Of a stretch of DNA of 13,451 nt, positions 7,613 through 13,451 are shown one piece after another; position 1 is the stretch's first letter, and every line of letters begins with the position of its first letter. The notes beneath the pieces are model-generated. The model had not been told where the DNA came from and ran no database searches. It saw only the letters and a list, made by a program, of their open reading frames with translations. The position numbers were made by a program, and so were the translations under genes. Origin of the DNA: Pseudomonadota bacterium (lineage in GTDB: Bacteria > Pseudomonadota > Gammaproteobacteria > Steroidobacterales > Steroidobacteraceae); contig JAJYTX010000032.1 in NCBI GenBank assembly GCA_021792815.1, forward strand, positions 1-13,451. The letters are read 5' to 3'.

Positions 7613-7987
7613 CGCAGCGACGCCATTGTCGCCACCCCACAGCCGTCATCCGCGATCCACCCACGCATAACCGGGCACTGCCGGCCCTACCCGGATTGCA
7701 TGCAACACCGGCGCACATCCTCGCGGTCCAGCTCCGTCCGCTGACCTACGCGATCCTCAACACCCAGATCGCGCACCGTAGAATGACTCCAGGCGCATCG
7801 CTGCGCCTGTGCCTGCACGCCTGCCCCTCCGCCCCCCGTCACCCTCCCCCCATTCGACACTCATTGGGAACCGCAGCCGCAAACATCCTCCGCCTCCGCA
7901 ACCGCTCAAACAGCTGCCCGGCCGACACGTCACTCCCGCATCCAAAGCCCGCGTCGCACGCCCGCACCAAAGAGCCACCGATCTGCA
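7613..7987. other. Gene-free spacer between convergent SnoaL-type genes
   Basis: No coding region, RNA gene or repeat is recognised in these 375 bp. The given strand is strongly C-rich: I count about 35 C against 10 G in 7801-7860. A small GCGAC...GTCGC inverted repeat just after the stop codon of the upstream gene could be a weak terminator but has no T-tract. Confidence 0.5.
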
Positions 7988-8389
7988 TCAGAAAGTCGGT
8001 GGCCCGACCCGGGCATCTGTGACGCGTCGCGCCGTGATCTCAGTGAATTTTCCCCGTACGATCCGATAAAAGATAAAACTTCTAATGAAAATCGAACGAC
8101 CGATAACAATCGGCCCGGCTATAAAACCCGGATCATCGACGAGCGCCTTGAACTCCGTATCAACGTCCGCCGCGAGACCGTCCTCGTCCACCACCACATT
8201 TCGCACGTCAAGCTTCTCCTTCACTTTCGCAAACACCTCCTGATAAAACTCGCGCACAGCCACGCGGCCTCTCAACACAAGCTTACCGCTCAAATCAAAC
8301 AGCACGTCGTCTGCATAATAGCTCGTGAATCCGTCTAGATCACACGCATTAAACGCAGCCACGTACTTCTGAAAGTCTCTCTTGTTCAC
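7988..8389 (-). CDS. Single-domain SnoaL-like/NTF2-family protein
   Basis: A 133-residue protein with the NTF2-like cone fold typical of SnoaL relatives. Visible marks are DFQKYVAAFNACDLDGF, YYADDVLFDL, LVLRGRVAVREFYQEVF, then a sheet-rich C-terminal half ending RGKFTEITARRV. Its length equals one SnoaL domain. The start is a GTG at 8389, chosen because GGAGA lies nine bases upstream and because this start aligns residue for residue with the N-terminus of the two-domain protein at 11558 (MNKRDF against MNYDEY). It clearly resembles the second domain of that protein: shared FxxDV-L, LxGR, FYQ, a DPGF/APDF motif and a closing R-x-GPP. It reads in the same direction as the GMC oxidoreductase upstream but is separated by about 440 bp. 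Substrate unknown; non-catalytic binding roles also occur in this fold. Confidence 0.85.
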   Translation of the reverse strand: MNKRDFQKYVAAFNACDLDGFTSYYADDVLFDLSGKLVLRGRVAVREFYQEVFAKVKEKLDVRNVVVDEDGLAADVDTEFKALVDDPGFIAGPIVIGRSIFIRSFIFYRIVRGKFTEITARRVTDARVGPPTF

Positions 8390-8398
8390 TTTGCATTT

Positions 8399-8403
8399 TC
8401 TCC
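8399..8403 (-). promoter_or_regulatory. Ribosome-binding site that fixes a GTG start
   Basis: On the minus strand GGAGA lies nine bases before the GTG at 8389. An ATG at 8396 is nearer but in another frame, so this site supports the GTG as the true start of the single SnoaL gene. Confidence 0.6.
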
Positions 8404-8831
8404 AATAATTGCGTCCAACGTCGACACGCGCCCGCTGCGACCATATGCCACGCCATTAGCCCCCAAGCCCTGGCGTCCCTCGCCGAGCATTTCCCATAAA
8501 TAACCCCATGCACCATCCATCAATCCACCGCGTTCCGCAACGCAACTACCTGCCGAACGCCCCTTTATTCATATCCACATACACTTCTACCCATCCTCGA
8601 CCGCGTACCACACGCGAGACCTTCACGCATATGCCGACCTTCCCATATCTTCGTCCTCGTCACGCTTGCGCACGCGCCTCCGGCAACTTCGCTAATATCC
8701 CTCACCGCGCTGCCTTCCCCTCACACTCATCCAATATGACATTTTGCTTCGACGCCAACTCCACTTTCGCACATTCCCAAACATCCACGTTCCACCGCCG
8801 CCTACCACAGCGCGACACCCCCCGCCGGACA
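8404..8831. other. Gene-free, strongly strand-asymmetric spacer
   Basis: These 428 bp hold no coding region I can support. The given strand is very poor in G: hand counts give about 51 C against 16 G in 8521-8640 and 25 C against 7 G in 8701-8760. An RNA read from the minus strand, in the direction of both flanking genes, would be G-rich. No terminator hairpin with a T-tract was found after the oxidoreductase gene. Confidence 0.5.
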
Positions 8832-10463
8832 TCAATCCCGCGGCAGCGGCTTTCTGCCAAGAATGATGTCGGAAGCCTTCTCAGCAATCATGATCGTCGG
8901 ACCGTTCGTATTGCCGCCCGGCACGGTCGGCATGATCGATGCGTCAACCACCCTCAACCCCGACACGCCACGTACCCGCAATTGCGGATCGACCACACTC
9001 ATGCTGTCTATGCCCATCGCGCACGTTCCCACCGGATGCTGCGTGACTTCTGCGTAACGGCGGATGTGCTCGTCCAGCTCATCGTCGCTGTTGAACATAC
9101 CACCGGGCAGGATTTCTCTTGAAATCAACTCACTTTGAGGTCGCGTACCATATATGCGGCGCGCAATGGCAATGCCGCGCCGTGCGGTCACGAAGTCCGC
9201 ATCTTCGGAAAACAAATTCAATTCGATCGCAGGTGGATCAACAGGATTCGGTGTCCTCAGCGTCACGCGACCGCGGCTCTGCGGATGCAGCAGGATGACA
9301 TCTGCTGTAATCTGGTCCTCCTGACGCCGTTTGATGCCTGGAAACCACATTTCGGCATCCATGCGCACCGGGTTGCACCACAGCTGAATGTCCGGCTGCG
9401 CCAAGTCTGAATGGGTGCGTACCACAATGTTAGCGCTATTGACCTGTGTCGCAAAAGCGCCGGTACCAAACACCGCCCATTGCAGCACCCAACGCGCGAC
9501 GCGATCAAAGCGCAGTTCGTTCAGGAAGCTTACCGGCTTCTTCAAACTAAAACGAACCGGAACACGCGGGTGTTCAGTGAGATTGCGGCCGACGCCTGGA
9601 AGATCATGGACAACCGTGATGCCAAGCGCCCGAAGCGACGCCGCAGGGCCGATGCCCGAGAGCATCAGCAACTGGGGTGAATTATAGGCACCGCCGGAAA
9701 GAATAATCTCGCGTGTAACGGTGACATTCTCTGTCTTTCCAGCGTGGGTATAAATCACCCCACGAGCCCGTCTGTCCTCAACAGTGACGCGTTGAACGAG
9801 AGCACCTGTCACAACTGTCAAATTCCGCCGGTTCAGTGCCGGATTCAGATACACACGCGCTGTGCTAGCGCGGCGCCCTCTGCTATCGATATTCACCTCA
9901 CCCCGGGCGAAACCCTCCTCCAAACCCGCGTGGATATCGTCTATGCAATGAAAGCCAGCTCCTTCAGCGCTGTTCATAAGCGGCTGGTGAAGGAGTCTTC
10001 TGGTATCGACTGGTATGACCGGAAGGCGTCCGTCAGCACCGTGATTGTGCCCCTCGCCGCGCCAGCTCGACTCCATACGTTTAAAATACGGCAATACATC
10101 TGCATAGCCCCATCCCTCGCAGCCCATTTGCCGCCAACGTTCGAAATCCAGGCTATGACCGCGCATGAAGAACATGCCGTTGATAGACGAAGAGCCGCCC
10201 AACACCCGTCCCCGCGGCAACCCGATACTGCGCCCATGCAAATGCGGCTCGGGTTCCGACATATAGCCCCACGTGTAGCGCGGCTGACGCAGCGCACGCA
10301 GAAAGCCCAGCGGCATCGTCAGAAGAAAATGGCGAAAATCGCCGCCCGCTTCCAACAACAGAACGCGATTGACAGGGTCAGCGGTAAGCCGCTCCGCCAG
10401 CACGCATCCCGCCGATCCACCGCCGATGATCACAAAGTCATACTCATGGTTCATTGTGCTCAT
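8832..10463 (-). CDS. GMC-family FAD-dependent oxidoreductase (choline dehydrogenase-like)
   Basis: A complete 543-residue flavoprotein of the glucose-methanol-choline family, of normal length. Domains in order: an FAD-binding Rossmann start, DFVIIGGGSAGCVLAERL (GGGSAG at 14-19), with the ribose-binding acidic residue Glu38 in LLLEAGGD; GMC signature 1, PRGRVLGGSSSINGMFFMRG (83-102); signature 2, GAYNSPQLLMLSGIGP; a substrate-binding middle region; and the C-terminal catalytic part with His476 in TQHPVGTCAMG and Asn518/Asn520 in PGGNTNGPTIMIAEKA. All catalytic and cofactor elements seem intact. Such enzymes oxidise primary or secondary alcohols to aldehydes or ketones; the substrate cannot be read from sequence, and choline is not implied. 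No signal peptide, so cytoplasmic. An ATG at 10454 is an alternative start and neither has a strong ribosome-binding site. Its SnoaL-type neighbours suggest a shared pathway. Confidence 0.94.
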   Translation of the reverse strand: MSTMNHEYDFVIIGGGSAGCVLAERLTADPVNRVLLLEAGGDFRHFLLTMPLGFLRALRQPRYTWGYMSEPEPHLHGRSIGLPRGRVLGGSSSINGMFFMRGHSLDFERWRQMGCEGWGYADVLPYFKRMESSWRGEGHNHGADGRLPVIPVDTRRLLHQPLMNSAEGAGFHCIDDIHAGLEEGFARGEVNIDSRGRRASTARVYLNPALNRRNLTVVTGALVQRVTVEDRRARGVIYTHAGKTENVTVTREIILSGGAYNSPQLLMLSGIGPAASLRALGITVVHDLPGVGRNLTEHPRVPVRFSLKKPVSFLNELRFDRVARWVLQWAVFGTGAFATQVNSANIVVRTHSDLAQPDIQLWCNPVRMDAEMWFPGIKRRQEDQITADVILLHPQSRGRVTLRTPNPVDPPAIELNLFSEDADFVTARRGIAIARRIYGTRPQSELISREILPGGMFNSDDELDEHIRRYAEVTQHPVGTCAMGIDSMSVVDPQLRVRGVSGLRVVDASIMPTVPGGNTNGPTIMIAEKASDIILGRKPLPRD

Positions 10464-11364
10464 TACGCAATGTCCAGAAAACCCATGAAGCGCAAACTGA
10501 TGTTTACAGCTGAGGCAACCTCAATGCGTAGCGTCAACGAACGCCCCTGGCACCGCTGGTCACAAACCCACGGCAATTTAACCGTCAACCGCACAGCACG
10601 ACCACTACGCGCCGCATGAACGAATGCTTTTTCCGACAGCTGTGTTCCAAAGTCGGCGAACCATCGCGCCGCAAAACAATGCAACATTCTGCCATGGTCG
10701 CTATTGCCTTTCTCCTTCGGCGCAAGATCGACGCGAAGCCGTCATGTTGTAATGCGCAACAATACACGCTGTGACTCCGTCGTACTCCTGAAGTACCTGC
10801 CGCATCATCACATCATACAGCCGCAACTGCTGTCCCTGCCGCTCTGACACCCCGGCTCGCCTCGATCGAAAAGGTCTGGAACCCGGCTCGCTGCCTGACC
10901 ATCCGCGACCGCTGCTTCAAGACAGACAATGGGGCCCTCGGCCGCTCAGCCCCCGCTCCGATCTCTGGCATCGGCCAAATCAGCTGCTCAGACGGCGACG
11001 TCGCCATGATCCCCGCCACTGCGACCCACCCCGGCAGGTCACAGACAGACAACCACCCAGCGTAATTTTGCCATTCAGTCACGTCTTAGAAAAGCCAACT
11101 GTGCCAAAGTGTTCCGCGACATCAGCACCAGACCTCAGTCCCTGTCTTGCATCCCACGCGGAAGCCGACATCTATGCGTCGTCGCCGTGTGCGCATGGGC
11201 CCTCGCCAAAGTCACCAGACCTCCCCGAGGAGAAATGCACAGCAGTGTTTTCCGCCACAGCTCCTCCATATTTCTCACTCCATTCTGCGAATCACTATCC
11301 AACTTAAAACCTTCACTGCCAACTCATGAGCTTCGGAACTCGAGGAATTTCCGATGAAAATTTG
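10464..11364. other. Long gene-free region between divergent oxidoreductase and SnoaL genes
   Basis: About 900 bp with only short open frames, none recognised; the longest (10813-11082 minus, 89 codons) has no convincing start or family resemblance. TGAGG-CAA-CCTCA at 10511-10523 is a small inverted repeat about 50 bp upstream of the oxidoreductase start and could be a regulator site. Otherwise I see no RNA gene, repeat or identifiable transposon remnant. Confidence 0.5.
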
Positions 11365-11393
11365 TTGACTTATCAGGTCTCCTTGTATACTAT
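11365..11393 (+). promoter_or_regulatory. Probable sigma-70-type promoter of the two-domain SnoaL gene
   Basis: TTGACT at 11365-11370 matches the -35 consensus at five of six positions. TATACT at 11386-11391 matches -10 at five of six with a 15-bp spacer, and TACTAT at 11388-11393 gives a 17-bp spacer with a weaker match. The site lies in a locally AT-rich patch. It would give a leader of about 160 nt before the ATG at 11558. Confidence 0.55.
11384..11391. promoter_or_regulatory. Candidate GntR-type operator overlapping the -10 element
   Basis: TGTATACT fits the GntR/FadR-subfamily half-site pattern yGTM-KACy exactly and overlaps the putative -10, a position suited to repression. No GntR gene is in the window, and an 8-bp match can arise by chance. 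Confidence 0.3.
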
Positions 11394-11557
11394 CTGACGG
11401 CGTCGTTCAAACGTCTGGATTGACACGCCACTGCAACGCGGAAACTTGTTGCGACGGCGCGGCTTTTTGTACCGGACTCGAAGGCGTTGGCATTTTCGGC
11501 ATCCCGTTTTGGCGATTTCAAATAATCCAGAGGCGCGTTGCGTCCCACAGGTGCACG

Positions 11558-12370
11558 ATGAACTACGACGAATACGTTACCCTATTCAACACAGGTGACG
11601 ATGAGGCGCTGATTGAACGCTATTTCGCTGACGAAATTGAATTCTCGGGATCCACCCGCTATTACCGCGGCAAGAGCGACGTGCGAGCCTTCCTTGCCTG
11701 GGCGCACGACGGCGTTCGTGAGGTTATCCGTCCGCAATCCGTCGCACAGTCTGGCAACCGTCTCTTTGTCGAGATCGACATGGACTTTCATGCCAGCAAA
11801 GTTCGTGAGGATTTTCCCTTTGGACCAATGCATCCGGGAGACAGCCTGACTGTAAAGTTCCTGGTAACGTACGACTTGGACGACAACGACCGCATTGTCC
11901 GGCTTCAGTCGATGACTTGGCCAGCTGGGAAAGGCGTCACGACACTGCCGCGCCTTGGCGCCCATGCGAGTCAACGTGCCGCCTATTACGCCTATGCTTC
12001 GGCGTTCAGCGCCGGCGATCACAAACGTTATTCCGCCTTTTTTACCGAGGACGTCGTGCTTGAGCTGCCTTCGGCGCCGAAGCTCGTCGGACGTCAAAGC
12101 ATCGTGGCCTTCTATCAGAAAATGCTGAAAAGCGTGCGCGAAACCCTCATCGTGCACAAACTTCTGACGGATAACGACTCCATCTTTATCGATTGCACCA
12201 GCATCTTCACCGCGACTGCCGACGCCCCCGACTTCTCGGTCACCCCACTGTCGAAGGGCGAATGTGTCGAGGAGCGGGTTTTTGTCTATTATTCGTTGCG
12301 TGAAGGGTTGATCCACAACATAAAGGTGACCCGGGCAGGTCCACCCCACAAGAAGCCCGCATCCGCATGA
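11558..12370 (+). CDS. Two-domain SnoaL-like/NTF2-family fusion protein
   Basis: A 270-residue protein made of two SnoaL-like domains. Domain 1 (about 1-130) begins MNYDEYVTLFNTGDDEALIE and has FADEIEFSG, YYRGKSDVRAFL and a sheet-rich end. Domain 2 (about 138-262) has YYAYASAFSAGDHKRYSAFF, TEDVVLELPS, LVGRQSIVAFYQKML and a closing NIKVTRAGPP. Domain 2 resembles the single-domain protein at 7988-8389; domain 1 is more distant. The ATG at 11558 was chosen over upstream in-frame starts because it aligns with the N-terminus of the single-domain relative, has AGGT five bases before it, and the upstream 46 codons look non-coding. A plausible promoter lies about 165 bp upstream. It is divergent from the GMC oxidoreductase. 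Probable role: isomerase, dehydratase or binding protein for a small hydrophobic compound; substrate not readable. Confidence 0.87.
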   Translation: MNYDEYVTLFNTGDDEALIERYFADEIEFSGSTRYYRGKSDVRAFLAWAHDGVREVIRPQSVAQSGNRLFVEIDMDFHASKVREDFPFGPMHPGDSLTVKFLVTYDLDDNDRIVRLQSMTWPAGKGVTTLPRLGAHASQRAAYYAYASAFSAGDHKRYSAFFTEDVVLELPSAPKLVGRQSIVAFYQKMLKSVRETLIVHKLLTDNDSIFIDCTSIFTATADAPDFSVTPLSKGECVEERVFVYYSLREGLIHNIKVTRAGPPHKKPASA

Positions 12371-12990
12371 TGGCCGTGCCCGCGTCTCCGCTGTTCGCCC
12401 GCATGCGGCTGACGCACTGAGCGGCGAACGGTTTGTCTGAGACGCGGCGTGCTCCGGCAGTTTTACTGACTTCGACTCATTGACGCGGTCGTAATTCTGA
12501 CGGCCCACCAGCGTCAGAGACCGCTGCCAGCGCCCCTCACTTATTGGATGTCGCGCTAAATCAAGCTCGAACAGATCTGAACGCCCGACGGCTTCCGATG
12601 CGGCGATCGCAGAAATGCCGTCGACGCGATCACAACATGAGAAATGGCCCTTCCGCGGCCGGTCGTGATTTGACTCCTCATTCCGACGTCTCATTGCTTG
12701 CCCTTCGCCAGGTACACCTTCCGACCGTCCCTGCCGAAATTATGTATCGTCGACTGTTCGGCCCCCATATCGTCGCATCGACACTGTTGTCGACCGCACG
12801 ATTCCGCTGCGTTTTGCTCGAGCACTGCAGCGGCCTCCGTCGGCACACTCGATAAGGCGCGAACGGCCTCATACCCGAAAGAGGCTCCGCTCGTCCCATA
12901 TCATTTGATGCCGCTGAGCGACCGCGCCCGCACCGATCAGCGCATCATCTTAGCAACCTCATTCGGCTCAATGGGCGAGCAGCTCGAAAG
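12371..12990. other. Gene-free region between convergent SnoaL and hydrolase genes
   Basis: About 620 bp without a gene I can support. A minus-strand frame stays open from 12694 through here but continues as the complement of the SnoaL gene and shows no family resemblance. Short plus-strand frames at 12544-12855 and 12698-13033 are likewise unrecognised. No T-tract hairpin, RNA gene or repeat was found. Confidence 0.45.
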
Positions 12991-13451
12991 TCACTCGGTG
13001 CTTTCCCGCGAAATGATGGGCAGCAAAAGATGAGAGTCGTATTCGCCGCCCGCCCACAGCGTATGCGTTCCCACGTTTCTAGTATCTTCATGCCTAGCAA
13101 ACGGCAGGTTCGGCAGAGACTCCTTGTAAATGTCGCTGCCCTGTATCACCAGCCGTAACGTCTCTCCGGCCCGGAACATCGTCGACGCTGGCCAAATTTC
13201 AATATCTAGCGCAACCGGCTTTCCGGCCGGCAGCTTTTCCTCCGCGTCGTGCGGATGCACCGGCTGCCACGCCGTGGAACGGTCGGGATCCAGCGCCCGA
13301 TGGCTGGCGCGTAGCCAACCCAGCGCCACCGGACCGTTTTCATAGAACGCGTAGAACGTCATGCCGCACTCCTTTCCATCCGGAGCGACTTTCTGCAACG
13401 CCACGAAGACATCCGCGTCATCAGCTCCCTCCGCGGACAACCACAGCCTCA
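12991..13451 (-). CDS. CocE/NonD-family hydrolase, C-terminal part (X-Pro dipeptidyl-peptidase C-terminal-type domain)
   Basis: The gene enters from the right edge and ends at a TGA at 12991-12993, so about the last 152 residues are visible. They match the jelly-roll beta-sandwich domain (PepX_C type) that ends CocE/NonD alpha/beta hydrolases: RLWLSAEGADDADVFVALQK, then LGWLRASHRALDPDRS, WQPVHPHDAEEKLPAGKPV, and LDIEIWPASTMFRAGETLRL followed by VIQGSD, ending near HTLWAGGEYDSHLLLPII. Family members cleave acyl esters (cocaine esterase) or related bonds using a Ser-His-Asp triad in the N-terminal domain, which is outside the window, so activity cannot be judged. It is convergent with the two-domain SnoaL gene. 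The substrate is unknown; an ester-cleaving step in the same pathway is possible. Confidence 0.9.
   Translation of the reverse strand, partial: RLWLSAEGADDADVFVALQKVAPDGKECGMTFYAFYENGPVALGWLRASHRALDPDRSTAWQPVHPHDAEEKLPAGKPVALDIEIWPASTMFRAGETLRLVIQGSDIYKESLPNLPFARHEDTRNVGTHTLWAGGEYDSHLLLPIISRESTE

Noticed and set aside
8508..9122. Plus-strand open frame of 204 codons
   Set aside because: It runs through a C-rich spacer and into the complement of the GMC oxidoreductase; His/Thr/Arg-rich translation without domains.
9744..10619. Plus-strand open frame of 291 codons
   Set aside because: Antisense to the catalytic gene for the GMC oxidoreductase, with no family resemblance or convincing start.
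11582..12694. Minus-strand open frame of 370 codons over the two-domain SnoaL gene and the following spacer
   Set aside because: Most of it is the complement of a recognised gene. The part in the spacer (12371-12694) looks mildly protein-like but matches nothing I know and has no ribosome-binding site.
12788..12795. TGTCGACC, a second match to the GntR half-site pattern
   Set aside because: It lies in a spacer between convergent genes with no promoter, and GTCGAC-type strings are common in high-GC DNA.
12544..12855. Plus-strand frame with a stretch reading HLPTVPAEIMYRRLFGPHIV, considered as a transposase remnant
   Set aside because: A vague resemblance only; no ordered set of motifs as found for the IS21 relic.

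Overview
The window is high-GC bacterial DNA, most likely from a proteobacterium, judging by codon use, the LysR and DAB protein families, and gene density. The sequence alone does not fix the genus. It divides into a compact operon on the left and a loosely packed accessory region on the right, with a decayed insertion sequence between them.

Left part (1-4850). A partial LysR-family regulator reads leftward off the edge. Divergent from it, across 96 bp, is a tightly coupled operon: an NADH-dehydrogenase-subunit-5-like membrane protein (DabB), a DUF2309 protein (DabA) that keeps its zinc ligands, and an unrecognised 90-residue protein. Both junctions overlap, by 4 bp and 8 bp. DabA and DabB together form the DAB inorganic-carbon (CO2/bicarbonate) accumulation complex, so the cell probably concentrates dissolved inorganic carbon, with the LysR protein as the likely local regulator.

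Boundary (4851-5620). This stretch looks empty but holds the wreck of an IS21-family transposase gene (istA). Recognisable pieces occur in all three forward frames, with stops, frameshifts, an internal deletion and a lost 3' part.

Right part (5621-13451). Genes here are sparse, on both strands, and separated by gene-free spacers of 375 to about 1,100 bp. Some spacers are strikingly rich in C over G on the given strand. Three genes encode NTF2-like/SnoaL-like proteins: a three-unit tandem protein (5621-7612), a single-domain protein (7988-8389, minus) and a two-domain fusion (11558-12370). That makes six SnoaL-like folds in under 7 kb. Among them is a complete FAD-dependent GMC oxidoreductase (8832-10463, minus). 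At the right edge is the C-terminal domain of a CocE/NonD-type hydrolase (12991 onward, minus).

An oxidoreductase, several dehydratase/isomerase-type folds and an acyl-esterase-type hydrolase suggest a catabolic or modification pathway for an unidentified small molecule. The pathway is inference; the domain content is visible. No tRNA, rRNA or CRISPR array was seen.
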